A stretch of DNA of 32,767 nucleotides from Mesorhizobium sp. (GCF_004962925.1 NZ_SUEO01000046.1:1-32767), one strand, 5' to 3'. Positions 25,058-32,767 are shown, counted from the first letter of the stretch. A program made the numbers and translations. Notes: generated by a model from the sequence alone, not told the origin.

Positions 25058-28000
25058 AGACACAAATGCATGTGCGCATTTTCACCGACAGTGTCAGCTT
25101 CATGGATATTTCCATGTTCCGCACGGAAGGCATGCAGGTAACGGTTACGCCTGGTTGGAAGTATAAACCTTGCGACGTCGCAGTCATGTACGGGCTTGCC
25201 AATCCGCCCCGACGCTCCCAGCAGGGGCGTCTCAGGAACGCCATCTATCGGGAACACAACGGACCCATCGTCGTCATCGAAAGCTCGCTGATCGGCCGGA
25301 GTTTCAATCAGCGCCTGCCCGGTTGGCTCGCAGCGTTGCGCCGTCGGCCGCTGCGCCCGCGGCAAGTGCACCCGTACTACCGCGTCGCCGTAGGCGGAGC
25401 GTTGGGCGACGACGCCGATTTTTGTGCAGAAAACAGCCCGCCGGATCGATGGGAAAGGGTGCAGGCCGAATTCGGGATCAAGCTGAAGCCCTACCGGACC
25501 GAGGGAGATTACATACTCCTGGTCGGACAGGTGCCCAAGGATGCATCGCTACGGGGCATCGACATGGTGAGGTGGCTGCACGAGACCGCGGCGGCGATAA
25601 GGAAGGTCAGTGATCGTTCAATTCTGATCCGGCTGCACCCCAGCACGCGATGGCGAGATCAAGAAGCCATTGTCGATGCTTGCTCCACCGTGCCCAGGGT
25701 CACCATCTCGCGCGGCAGGCAGCCGTTCGCCGACGAGGTGGCAAATGCGTGGGTGTGCGTAACCTTGTCATCCGGTGCCGCCATCGACGCGTTGATCGCG
25801 GGCGTTCCTCCGATATGTCTATCTCCAGCGAACCTCGCATACCGCCTTTGTTCCAACAGTCTCGATGATATCGAGCATCCGAAGCAACCGGAACGGGAGC
25901 AGTTCATGCGCGACCTCTGTTACAGTCAGTGGACGCCGCGTGAGATGTCTGACGGAACCGCATGGAGACATATTTTTCCGGCGGTCGAACGAGAGATGGC
26001 GCGAACCGGCGGTGATTCCGGCGAGCATGGTGCAGGGCGTTCCCGGGTCATTTGGGCAGTACAGGCCGACCACCAGGGCCATCACCGACTAGAGACTGTC
26101 CTGTCGGCGTCGGAGAAGCAACGTTGGGCGAGGTCGCTTGCGCTTTGGACAGTCGCCGCCCGTGTTCTCCCAGGCAAGCGGAAAAGATGTCTGCATAGGC
26201 GGGCCACGGCTCTATTCATGCTCGCCCGCTACAGCGAGGCCGAGCTGGTGTTCTCGGAGCTTCGCAGCCGCAATCCAGACTTTCCAGGCGGACATGAAGG
26301 AGCAGCCCGTTCGGCAGAGAAGCTGGACCACTGGGGTATCGCGGCGGAGGCCTGGGCGGCGGCAAGCAGGCTCGCGCCTGGCCGCAAGGCACTCGCCGGA
26401 CATGCCGCGGCCCTGCTCAAACTTGGAAGGCTGGCGGAAGCCGAAGCGGCTTTTGGCCTGCTGTGCGAACGTTTTCCGGCGGAAATCGCCGGATATCGAG
26501 GCCTGGAGCGGATCGCTTCCGAGCGCGGCGACTGGCCACTCGCACTGCAAATGCAGGATGTCATCTGGAAGACATTGAACGACCCCGACGCTATGCGGCG
26601 CAAGGTTCTGTTGCTTGTGCGGCTGCAGCGAATTGCCGAGGCTAAGGAGATCGTCAAGGAGTTGGAAGCGGGGAGCTCGCCACTTGCTTACCTGCTTGCC
26701 TCGATGCCACTTTTGGAAGCCACGCACGACTGGGCCACCATGAGCCAGCTCTTAGGCACGAACGAAGCGCTGCTCCTCGGGAATTGGCAGCTGCTGCATT
26801 CCTATTTAGGCGTTCTGGGAAGGCTCGGCCGGGCAGATGAGGCACTGGACGTGCTTGACCGCAGCCGCGCGGGTAAGGAGGCAGCCCGCAAGAAGCTTCG
26901 GATCAACTGCCTTATCCAGGCGCATCGGTATTTTGAGGCCGGTGAATGCTTGCGTCAGATTTGGGAGCACGGGAGTATCGACGAGTTCTCGCCTGAAATC
27001 CTGTCGGCCATGGTGAGTGCAGCCTGGGAGGCTGGCGGGGCTGGTCTCGCGAATGTCGTTTTGGATCGCGTAGACGCGGAAGCTCCCCCTACCGTAGCGG
27101 GGGAATTGCTGAGGCTATCGGCGGTCTTTCAGCGTACGAGGCTGCGCTCCCTTAATTGTCTGGTTTCCTCGTGTGAAAGTGCCTTCGATCAGAGGCCTCA
27201 CATTGAGCAATTGGTTCGGGATCTCGCGCACAGCCGGGGAGCGGTGCGGGCTGAAAATCGTCGAGATGCGGTTAGCGACATCTGCGGGATTTTTGTCCGG
27301 CTTCGTTCTGAGCATGCGGCCTTCTTCCCAGATCCCTCCTTCGTCCTGAATGAAGCACTTGAAGTTGCAACGTGCATTGCTGAGGCATTCGATGAACTGA
27401 AGCCTCTTTCGCTGATCAGGTTGGGCGATGGGGAAGGGTGCATGCTTCCCTACCGACCCGAGCTGGAGGTGTTTCGCGAGACGGACAGGGAAGCGACCCA
27501 GCAGACCTGGTGGGGGGGCGCTGCCCAGGTGGATGATGCGCTTGAGTGGCAACTGAAAGAAGCGATACGTTCCGCCGATGTCGTTGGGCTTCCCGATCTC
27601 GATCGCACTAGTCGCGGTATTTTGAGCAACTCTCTGGAGGCATTGGGAGACGGCGGCAGAAATGCCCGCGGCCTCCTTGCATCGATCGAATTTGCTGCCG
27701 GAAACACCAGTAAGCAAGCTGTGCTGACCTCCTGCCATATCCACCAATCCCTATCCTTCTGGGGAATTTGGGACCTATTGTTCCCCAGGTTTGGAGCCGT
27801 GTCCCTGATCACATGTCATGCCAAGCTCGGCGGCGTTCTGGCGCAGCGATACGGGATAACTGTCGAGACGGTTCACCTGGTTCCGCCGGAACATAAATAC
27901 GCCGCAGGCTTCGCCAGCATAGCCGGCGATGCGCACTATCCACACGCCTTCACCAGGCTGAGAGATCGATTGTCGGGACGGCTGCGCGGTCGTGTTTTTC

Positions 28001-28254
28001 TCATTTCAGCCGGCATGCTAGGTAAAATCTACTGCATGTGGATCAGGCAAGCGGGGGGTATTGCCATCGACATCGGAAGTGCCGCGGATTTCTGGTGCGG
28101 ATACGATACGCGCAGCGTCGCGGACATCGTGACCTACAGGAGCCCTGCCGGTGTGGCAGAACAGGTCAGGGATCTAGCGTCGGGGCATTCTCGATTCGCT
28201 CGGTTGCTGCGGCTCGATACCTCGGCAAAATTGTTGCTTGGAAATCCCACTTGA
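25054..28254 (+). CDS. Multi-domain glycosyltransferase: capsule-type GT-B-like region, TPR-like region, GT-D domain
   Basis: 1066 aa, no signal peptide or membrane helix, so cytosolic. Residues 1-315 resemble capsule-synthesis (KpsS/polysialyltransferase-like) GT-B folds: PCDVAVMYGLAN, GPIVVIESSLIG, YILLVGQVPKDASL, ILIRLHPSTRWR and TLSSGAAIDALIAGVPPICL, the last being the donor-site loop. Residues 355-700 form helix pairs of TPR type (ATALFMLARYSEAELVFSEL and GHAAALLKLGRLAEAEAAF). Residues 745-1030 match the GT-D fold (DUF1792-like): LSLIRLGDGEG with Asp792-Gly793-Glu794, ISAGMLGKIYCMWIRQAGG, and IDIGSAADFWCGYDTR. GTG 25054 overlaps the leader ORF stop; ATG 25066 with GGTGAAG upstream is equally good. 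The GT2-LCP gene overlaps its stop (TTGA). Substrates unknown; synthesis of a surface glycan is likely. Confidence 0.85.
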   Translation: MKTQMHVRIFTDSVSFMDISMFRTEGMQVTVTPGWKYKPCDVAVMYGLANPPRRSQQGRLRNAIYREHNGPIVVIESSLIGRSFNQRLPGWLAALRRRPLRPRQVHPYYRVAVGGALGDDADFCAENSPPDRWERVQAEFGIKLKPYRTEGDYILLVGQVPKDASLRGIDMVRWLHETAAAIRKVSDRSILIRLHPSTRWRDQEAIVDACSTVPRVTISRGRQPFADEVANAWVCVTLSSGAAIDALIAGVPPICLSPANLAYRLCSNSLDDIEHPKQPEREQFMRDLCYSQWTPREMSDGTAWRHIFPAVEREMARTGGDSGEHGAGRSRVIWAVQADHQGHHRLETVLSASEKQRWARSLALWTVAARVLPGKRKRCLHRRATALFMLARYSEAELVFSELRSRNPDFPGGHEGAARSAEKLDHWGIAAEAWAAASRLAPGRKALAGHAAALLKLGRLAEAEAAFGLLCERFPAEIAGYRGLERIASERGDWPLALQMQDVIWKTLNDPDAMRRKVLLLVRLQRIAEAKEIVKELEAGSSPLAYLLASMPLLEATHDWATMSQLLGTNEALLLGNWQLLHSYLGVLGRLGRADEALDVLDRSRAGKEAARKKLRINCLIQAHRYFEAGECLRQIWEHGSIDEFSPEILSAMVSAAWEAGGAGLANVVLDRVDAEAPPTVAGELLRLSAVFQRTRLRSLNCLVSSCESAFDQRPHIEQLVRDLAHSRGAVRAENRRDAVSDICGIFVRLRSEHAAFFPDPSFVLNEALEVATCIAEAFDELKPLSLIRLGDGEGCMLPYRPELEVFRETDREATQQTWWGGAAQVDDALEWQLKEAIRSADVVGLPDLDRTSRGILSNSLEALGDGGRNARGLLASIEFAAGNTSKQAVLTSCHIHQSLSFWGIWDLLFPRFGAVSLITCHAKLGGVLAQRYGITVETVHLVPPEHKYAAGFASIAGDAHYPHAFTRLRDRLSGRLRGRVFLISAGMLGKIYCMWIRQAGGIAIDIGSAADFWCGYDTRSVADIVTYRSPAGVAEQVRDLASGHSRFARLLRLDTSAKLLLGNPT

Positions 28255-29774
28255 GCGGGGCATCTCCCGAACTTGCCGTGGTCGTACTTTCCGTTGGTGC
28301 GCCGGCGGAATTGAAGACGGCAGTGGATTCGCTGCTGGCGCAACCAATTCCGCTCGAGATTGTCGTCGTCAACTCAGGCGGTGGCGATCCCCACTCCGTT
28401 CTTTCGAGTGAGGCCCCCGGTATCAGCGTCATTTCCACCCCGCAACTGCTGTGGCCAGGGGCCGCGCGAAACGTCGGCATCAGATCCACTCGCGCACCCT
28501 GGGTCGCGTTTCTTGCCTCCGATCTCGTCGCCAGTCCGGGCTGGGCGGCCAACCGGCTCCTGCTTCACAAGAAAGGCCGCAACTCCGTAGCCTCGGCCTT
28601 GGTCAACAGCCATCCGCGGAACCTCTATGCATGGGCAAGCCATCTCTCGGTTCTGGTTCGCCGGATGCCCGATGTGCCCAAGAGGAAGGCGCTCCGCTAC
28701 GGCGCGAGCTATGCCCGAACGCTCTTCGAAAAATATGGCGGGTTCCGGGAGGACCTTCGGGTCGGGGAGGATACGGAGTTCCACCGCCGGATGAAACGTG
28801 CCGATCGTCCGGTCTGGGCCCCTTCGGTTCAGGCATCGCACCTGAACCCAACCAGTTTCCGGCAGATGATCCAGGATCAGCTTGCCCGTGGCAAGCGCGC
28901 CGCAATCCACTGGCCTGCCCTCGACGAGAGCTCGCTGCTGAGGCGAGGCTTCAGCCGGTTCATGCTCATCGCACCGCTTTCTTTCAGATCGGTTCGAGGG
29001 CTGGATCGCCTGTTCGTTGTCGCATCATGGCCGCTCGTCCTGGCGTGCACCTTCGCCTACGAGCGCGGCGTCGACCGAGGTAAGCGCGAATTGGCGCGGG
29101 CGGGCGGACCAGGTGCCGCGCGCGTGACGGTAGTGGCAATACTCGACCGGGATGACTGGCAAGCGAACACGGATATCATGGTGGTTGTCGATCCGACCTA
29201 CAGACATCTCACCTGGATTCCCCGGGATCTTTGGGTCCCCAGCCTCAACGATCGCATCAATGCGGCATTTGCGATCGGCGGCGGCGATCTTCTCCTGAAA
29301 GCGGTTCGAGAACTGGGGTTTCCAGCTGAGAGCCTACTGTGTGTCAGGCGCGCCGCGACCGAGGCTGCGCTCGAGGGGGTCAGGGTCACTGTGCCAGTGA
29401 GCGAACCTCTCGACTTCTGGTATCCCTTGCATCCTACGCGCCCGATCGAGGAGGGACGCAAGGCCATCTCGTTCCGCCCTCCAGAAGAGCTTCTTTCAGG
29501 CGAGCGACTTCACCAGTGGATGGGGGCGCGGATCATGATCAATCGCAGCGGGTCGGACCTGTTGCGACTGGATCGTCAGCAGTTGTTGCTGAGAGCTCTG
29601 CTCGCGGCCGGCTTTGATTTCCAGCGTGTGCTTCGGGACCCGAGCTTACAGCGGACTTCCGGAAAGAATCCCCTGGCGGCACTGTCCAGGGTGAGGCCTG
29701 ATTGGCACTTCTCCACTCTCGGTCCCCTCAAAGATGCTACGACGGATGGAAAGGCTGTTCTCGTAAAGGGGTAA
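28251..29774 (+). CDS. Family-2 glycosyltransferase fused to a LytR-CpsA-Psr (LCP)-like domain
   Basis: 507 aa. Residues 7-245 are a GT-A/GT2 domain: ELAVVVLSVGAPAELKTAVD, WPGAARNVGIRSTRAPWVAF, an acidic site at ASDLVAS (Asp91), and GEDTEFHRRMKRA (172-184). A hydrophobic stretch (254-270, LFVVASWPLVLACTFAY) follows. Residues 292-460 resemble an LCP domain: NTDIMVVVDP, WIPRDLWVPSLNDRINAAFA (Arg325, Asp326, Asp334-Arg335), GGGDLLLKAVRELG, and Asp436..Arg439..Arg442-Gln443-Gln444, the D-x2-R-x2-RQQ end motif. LCP enzymes transfer lipid-linked glycans to acceptors outside the membrane. Start: TTG 28251 overlaps the preceding stop and keeps the first beta-strand whole. The last 45 residues match nothing I know. 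Confidence 0.82.
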   Translation: MSGASPELAVVVLSVGAPAELKTAVDSLLAQPIPLEIVVVNSGGGDPHSVLSSEAPGISVISTPQLLWPGAARNVGIRSTRAPWVAFLASDLVASPGWAANRLLLHKKGRNSVASALVNSHPRNLYAWASHLSVLVRRMPDVPKRKALRYGASYARTLFEKYGGFREDLRVGEDTEFHRRMKRADRPVWAPSVQASHLNPTSFRQMIQDQLARGKRAAIHWPALDESSLLRRGFSRFMLIAPLSFRSVRGLDRLFVVASWPLVLACTFAYERGVDRGKRELARAGGPGAARVTVVAILDRDDWQANTDIMVVVDPTYRHLTWIPRDLWVPSLNDRINAAFAIGGGDLLLKAVRELGFPAESLLCVRRAATEAALEGVRVTVPVSEPLDFWYPLHPTRPIEEGRKAISFRPPEELLSGERLHQWMGARIMINRSGSDLLRLDRQQLLLRALLAAGFDFQRVLRDPSLQRTSGKNPLAALSRVRPDWHFSTLGPLKDATTDGKAVLVKG

Positions 29775-29869
29775 ATATTCCCGGTGCGAGACTCAAGATG
29801 GCACGAGCCGAGCGCGGGCGGCCAACGTCGCGGACCTCCGCTTACGACCGCTTCCGTGGTCACGCCGGC

Positions 29870-29894
29870 TATTCCACGATCTCTTGGTGGAATA
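29870..29894. terminator. Perfect hairpin after the glycosyltransferase genes, possible terminator
   Basis: TATTCCAC (29870-29877) and GTGGAATA (29887-29894) form a perfect 8-bp stem with a 9-base loop, 96 bases after the stop of the GT2-LCP gene. No T run follows on either strand, so intrinsic termination is doubtful; an operator for the AraC-type gene downstream (start 30047) is the other reading. The rest of the 272-base gap (29775-30046) shows nothing else I can support. Confidence 0.3.
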
Positions 29895-30046
29895 CTCGAC
29901 AACTGCCTGGTTCCTCCTGACGTCGCATCACACCAGACGGAGCTTGATTGAGAACGACAATAGGGTTGAAGCAAGCGGCCATCGCAATAGATTTCGGGGA
30001 CTGAAGAGTACGATGCCTGCGAAAGTGTCCCTCACAGGAGAGGCTC

Positions 30047-30844
30047 GTGACGTCTGACGACAACACACCCATCCTTTCCGGGGCGCCTATCCTTTCCGGC
30101 GCGATCGGGGAATACTGCGAGTTCGATCCTCCGGCCTCACTCGAAGGGCATTTCCAGTGTGTCTGGTCCAATACATTGCGACCGGAGGCGGGGAGCTTAT
30201 CGGCCGTGGTGCCCGACGGCTGCGTCGACATCACCTGGATCGACGGCGATCTGGTCGTAGCGGGCCCCGACGTGGCCGTTGCCCTCTCTACGCTGACACC
30301 CGGCTCTACTGTGATCGGCACCCGCTTCCGACCGGGTGCGGCAAGCCGGTGGCTCGGTCTGCCGATGTCTGAGATCGTGGGCGGCCGCGTGGCGCTCAGC
30401 CATTTCTGGGGAGCGCTGGCGCGCGAAATCGCCCAGAGAATTGGCGATGCATCCTCCACGGCGGAGCGGATGCGGGCGATGCAAGTGGCACTCTCCAGGC
30501 TTGCGCCCGATTTCGAGCCGCCACCTCCGGACATGGGATTTGCCTTCAACGCGCTGAAAACGGAATCCGCCGGTCCGGGGATGGCGGTCATCCTCGACCG
30601 GCTCGACGTCAGCCCGCGAACACTTCGCCGCCGCTGCCAGGAGGCTTTCGGCTATGGTCCGAAGACTCTCGACCGCATTCTCCGCTTCCAGCGGTTTCTG
30701 AACCTGGCGCGGCAGTCCGCCGAGCCGCGCCTTGTCGATCTTGCGTTCGAGGCGGGTTATTCCGACCAGGCGCATCTCACGCGCGAGGTGCGGCGCCTGT
30801 CTGGGTTTTCGCCCGCGACGGTTCTGCGACAGCTCGGCGCCTGA
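30047..30844 (+). CDS. AraC-family transcriptional regulator
   Basis: 265 aa. The C-terminal part (about 170-265) is an AraC-type double helix-turn-helix: LDRLDVSPRTLRRRCQEAFG for the first helix pair, then FGYGPKTLDRILRFQRFLNL and LVDLAFEAGYSDQAHLTREV, with GFSPATVLR. The N-terminal part, with VVPDGCVDITWIDGDLVVAG and GTRFRPGAASRWLG, is the DUF6597-type sensor domain common in Rhizobiales. GTG 30047 has AGGAGAGG 4 bases upstream. Near the N-terminus an 18-base tandem repeat gives PILSGA twice. SRPBCC and VOC genes follow on the same strand and are the likely targets. Confidence 0.88.
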   Translation: MTSDDNTPILSGAPILSGAIGEYCEFDPPASLEGHFQCVWSNTLRPEAGSLSAVVPDGCVDITWIDGDLVVAGPDVAVALSTLTPGSTVIGTRFRPGAASRWLGLPMSEIVGGRVALSHFWGALAREIAQRIGDASSTAERMRAMQVALSRLAPDFEPPPPDMGFAFNALKTESAGPGMAVILDRLDVSPRTLRRRCQEAFGYGPKTLDRILRFQRFLNLARQSAEPRLVDLAFEAGYSDQAHLTREVRRLSGFSPATVLRQLGA

Positions 30845-30913
30845 GCTGGCCGTTTCGTTCAATACGCCACCGCCAACTCCGCCTAGTCTGCCTTCATTGG
30901 AAAGGAGGCAGAT

Positions 30914-31312
30914 ATGACCATCTACAAATCCCGCATCATCACCGTGTCCATCGACAGGGATTGGCGCGAAGTTTATGACTTCGCCTCCATCCCGGAGAAT
31001 TTCCAGCGCTGGGCGGCAGGCCTCGGCCGGCGCTTCGAAAGATCGGGCGAGGAATGGACGGCGGAGGATCCCGACGGCCGGCCCATCCGCATCCGCTTCT
31101 CCCGGCCCAATGAATTCGGTGTCCTCGATCACATCGTCTTTGCCGAGGGCAAGGAAACCCGCAATGCGGTGCGCGTGGTTCCCAATGGCACCGGCGCAGA
31201 GGTCATGTTCACGCTTCTGAAGGCACGGGACATGACGGAGGAGATCTTCGCTGCCGACGCCGCGGCGGTGCAGCGCGACCTCAACACTCTGAAGGCGATG
31301 TTCGAACCCTGA
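30914..31312 (+). CDS. SRPBCC-family (START-like) protein
   Basis: 132 aa with no signal peptide. It has the helix-grip fold pattern: an N-terminal strand with ITVSIDRDWREVYDFASIPE, the helix around NFQRWAAGL, alternating strands (GVLDHIVFAEG, GAEVMFTLLK) and a long C-terminal helix. Such proteins bind hydrophobic ligands; many with this start belong to the polyketide-cyclase-like group. Ligand unknown. AAAGGAGG lies 5-7 bases upstream of ATG 30914. It lies 69 bases after the AraC-type gene and 30 bases before the VOC gene, so SRPBCC and VOC are probably one operon. Confidence 0.85.
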   Translation: MTIYKSRIITVSIDRDWREVYDFASIPENFQRWAAGLGRRFERSGEEWTAEDPDGRPIRIRFSRPNEFGVLDHIVFAEGKETRNAVRVVPNGTGAEVMFTLLKARDMTEEIFAADAAAVQRDLNTLKAMFEP

Positions 31313-31342
31313 GCCTTCCAGAGACCACGAAAGGAGAAGATC

Positions 31343-31699
31343 ATGGTCAAATCAAGCAACGACAAGCGCATCGACTACGTCGAGTTTTCGGTCAGCGATA
31401 TCCCGCGTTCGCGCGACTTCTATGGCAAGGCCTTCGGCTGGTCCTTCAAGGACTACGGGCCGAGCTATTGCGAGTTCAACGATGGCCGCCTGACCGGCGG
31501 CTTCGCCCTCGGTGGCCAGAGCAAGGCGGCAGGCGGGCCGCTGGTGATCCTCTATGCCGACAAGCTCGACGAGACCCAACGCCGCGTCGAGGAGGCAGGC
31601 GGGAAGATCGTCAAGCCCGCCTATTCCTTCCCGGGCGGCCGCCGCTTCCACTTTTCCGATCCGGATGGCTACGAGCTGGCCGTGTGGTCAGCGAAGTGA
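31343..31699 (+). CDS. VOC-family (glyoxalase/dioxygenase-like) protein
   Basis: 118 aa, one beta-alpha-beta-beta-beta module pair as usual for small VOC proteins. RIDYVEFSVSDIPRSRDFYG with KAFGWSFKDYGPSYCEF is the conserved first module; RRFHFSDPDGYELAVWS ends the second, with Glu in the metal-ligand position. It probably binds a small molecule or catalyses an isomerase/dioxygenase type reaction; the substrate is unknown. ATG 31343 has AAAGGAG 6 bases upstream. A partial, decayed copy of its 3' end lies at 32315-32433. Confidence 0.9.
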   Translation: MVKSSNDKRIDYVEFSVSDIPRSRDFYGKAFGWSFKDYGPSYCEFNDGRLTGGFALGGQSKAAGGPLVILYADKLDETQRRVEEAGGKIVKPAYSFPGGRRFHFSDPDGYELAVWSAK

Positions 31700-31714
31700 A
31701 GAGGTGGAGAGGGA

Positions 31715-31733
31715 CGCCGGACCGGATCCGGCG
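31715..31733 (+). terminator. Possible weak terminator after the VOC gene
   Basis: CGCCGGA (31715-31721) and TCCGGCG (31727-31733) form a perfect 7-bp G+C-rich stem around a 5-base loop, 16 bases after the VOC stop. The T-rich part (ATTTTCCTT) begins only about 10 bases later, so termination would be inefficient or of another type. Confidence 0.4.
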
Positions 31734-31863
31734 CCCCCATCAATTTTCCTTCTGTATGTCCCGCGACTCCACGAAGGCACGACCATTTCTCCCCACTGCG
31801 ACTCATGTAGCGCTTAACGAGAAAGCAACGCGCTGTTGAGGTCCTGTTAGTCGCTGCCTATGC

Positions 31864-32085
31864 CTAGGAAATAGCCAATCGCAAGGCGCCTTGGGTGGCT
31901 AGTAGCTTGTGCTTTTCGAAGATCGCTAGCTTCTGCGGATAAGTGATCCGCACCTTGGCGTTACACCCGTCGCATCTGATGTGCGCGATTGTTCTTAGCG
32001 CAGAGCCCTTCCTTACAGTCGGATGCGAGCAATCCGGACAAGCGAATGTCAGCGAAACATCAGACAAGTTTTCGGCTAAACCCAT
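31864..32085 (-). CDS. Small zinc-ribbon protein, hypothetical
   Basis: 73 aa with two CxxC knuckles, FACPDCSH (Cys16, Cys19) and IRCDGCNAK (Cys38, Cys41), 18 residues apart: a classic zinc ribbon. The C-terminal tail (RITYPQKLAIFEKHKLLATQ) is basic and helical. A role in binding nucleic acid or protein is plausible but unproven. ATG 32085 is chosen because GGGAG lies 6 bases upstream; the open frame extends to 32271, but that part lacks typical composition. It stands alone, opposite in direction to its neighbours and between the VOC gene and the VOC fragment. Confidence 0.6.
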   Translation of the reverse strand: MGLAENLSDVSLTFACPDCSHPTVRKGSALRTIAHIRCDGCNAKVRITYPQKLAIFEKHKLLATQGALRLAIS

Positions 32086-32314
32086 TTCCATCTCCCTCGC
32101 CAGCGCTCTGGCGACACCATTCAAAGCCGCCGTATGTGAAACTGATATGAAGGCGCTCACATAGTGACCGAAGAAGTTCGCTGCCCCGCAATCAGCGAGC
32201 CTCGCTTCGAATGTACCAGACCGATTTCGGCCCCAACTCGGGCGAGTCTCAATTTGCAATTTAGATGCCAATCCGATCGTGCCAAAACGGGACGAGGCAT
32301 GCCGAGAACCTTAG

Positions 32315-32433
32315 GAGACGCAGCGCCGCGTCGAGGAGGCCGGCGGGAAGATCGTCAAGCCCGCCTCTTCTGGCGCCGCTTCCATTTCTCCGATCCGGAC
32401 GACTACGAGCTGGCCGTGTGGTCGGACAGGTGA
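32315..32433 (+). pseudogene. Decayed fragment of a VOC-family gene
   Basis: Bases 32315-32433 align with the last 126 bases of the intact VOC gene plus its stop (31571-31699). The first 52 bases differ at 3 positions; the last 60 differ at about 8. Between them the copy lacks 10 bases, which shifts the frame: codons for QRRVEEAGGKIVKPA are in one frame and RRFHFSDPDDYELAVWS with stop in another. The N-terminal two thirds of the gene are absent. It is a relic of a related VOC gene, not a recent exact duplicate. Confidence 0.8.
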
Positions 32434-32664
32434 GAAAGCCCAAGCAAGCGAGGCAGCAGAGAGAGGCGCCGTGCCGAGCTCGGCGCCTCTTCGAATGGTT
32501 GGGTTGGGCCACCAAGGATCCGATTGCGCGGGTGGTTATAGCTGCGCTGAACCTAGTCAAAGGGGCAAGCGCTGCTGTTTAAACGATGTAACAATTATTG
32601 TCCGATGGCGTAGCGCTCGCATCGTATAAGGCTGGCCTGAGGACCATCGCATACCGCACCGCGC

Positions 32665-32767
32665 ATGACGGAACCGACACGAACGACAATACGGCAAAGA
32701 CTGTATGCCTTGTTGATCGCCGGCCTGGGCGGGCTGGCCGCATCGGCAATCTCGTTTTCGATGACGC
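32665..32767 (+). CDS. N-terminus of a membrane or exported protein (gene runs off the window)
   Basis: ATG 32665 opens a frame that reaches the window end: MTEPTRTTIRQRLYALLIAG, then LGGLAASAISFSMT. A basic stretch is followed by a hydrophobic segment of about 18 residues, that is, a signal anchor or first membrane helix. No clear ribosome-binding site is present. Only 34 residues are visible, so no family can be named. Confidence 0.4.
   Translation, partial: MTEPTRTTIRQRLYALLIAGLGGLAASAISFSMT

Noticed and set aside
1-32767. CRISPR arrays, tRNA genes, insertion sequences, integrases or toxin-antitoxin pairs
   Set aside because: No regularly spaced repeats, tRNA-like cloverleaf, transposase motif or recognisable toxin-antitoxin pair seen by eye; weak tRNA or small RNA signals could still be missed.

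Overview
The window looks like chromosomal DNA of a high-GC alphaproteobacterium of the Rhizobiales, most like Mesorhizobium or a close relative. This rests on the gene set (phosphatidylcholine synthase, an IalB-type protein, a DUF930 protein, a BacA-like ABC exporter, HspQ), on gene style (GTG and TTG starts, 4-base stop/start overlaps), and on intergenic hairpin repeats of a kind I know from rhizobial genomes. The genus is inferred. I saw no tRNA, rRNA, insertion sequence, integrase or CRISPR array.

Layout. 1-4003: end of a DUF2059 gene, glutathione reductase (gor), then a convergent BacA/YddA-like ABC transporter with a dyad in front of it. 4004-4565 holds no convincing gene. 4566-7090: FrnE-like DsbA oxidoreductase behind a YejA-like peptide-binding protein. 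7322-9566: ialB-like gene with a terminator, hspQ, and an AEC-family carrier. 9543-14211: UbiH-type monooxygenase, then on the other strand a DUF2182 membrane protein, a Cys-rich DUF1326 protein, phosphatidylcholine synthase and a quinone oxidoreductase. 14481-19259: complete BMP/nucleoside-type ABC importer operon (ATPase, two permeases, binding protein) closed by a strong UUCG terminator. 19316-21627: a beta-propeller protein gene with a frameshift near its end, divergent from a LysR regulator. 21757-24539: rimO, terC and a DUF930 protein.

24977-29774 is the most unusual part. A 26-codon reading frame is followed, by start/stop overlaps, by a 1066-aa protein (capsule-type GT-B-like region, TPR-like region, GT-D domain) and then by a 507-aa protein in which a family-2 glycosyltransferase is fused to a LytR-CpsA-Psr (LCP)-like domain. 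LCP enzymes attach lipid-linked glycopolymers to the wall or to proteins in Gram-positive bacteria. A GT2-LCP fusion in an alphaproteobacterium, coupled to a multi-domain glycosyltransferase, is the best candidate here for an undescribed envelope-glycan system.

30047-32767: AraC-type regulator, SRPBCC protein and VOC protein in a row, a small zinc-ribbon protein on the other strand, a decayed second copy of the VOC 3' end, and the first codons of a gene that runs off the window.
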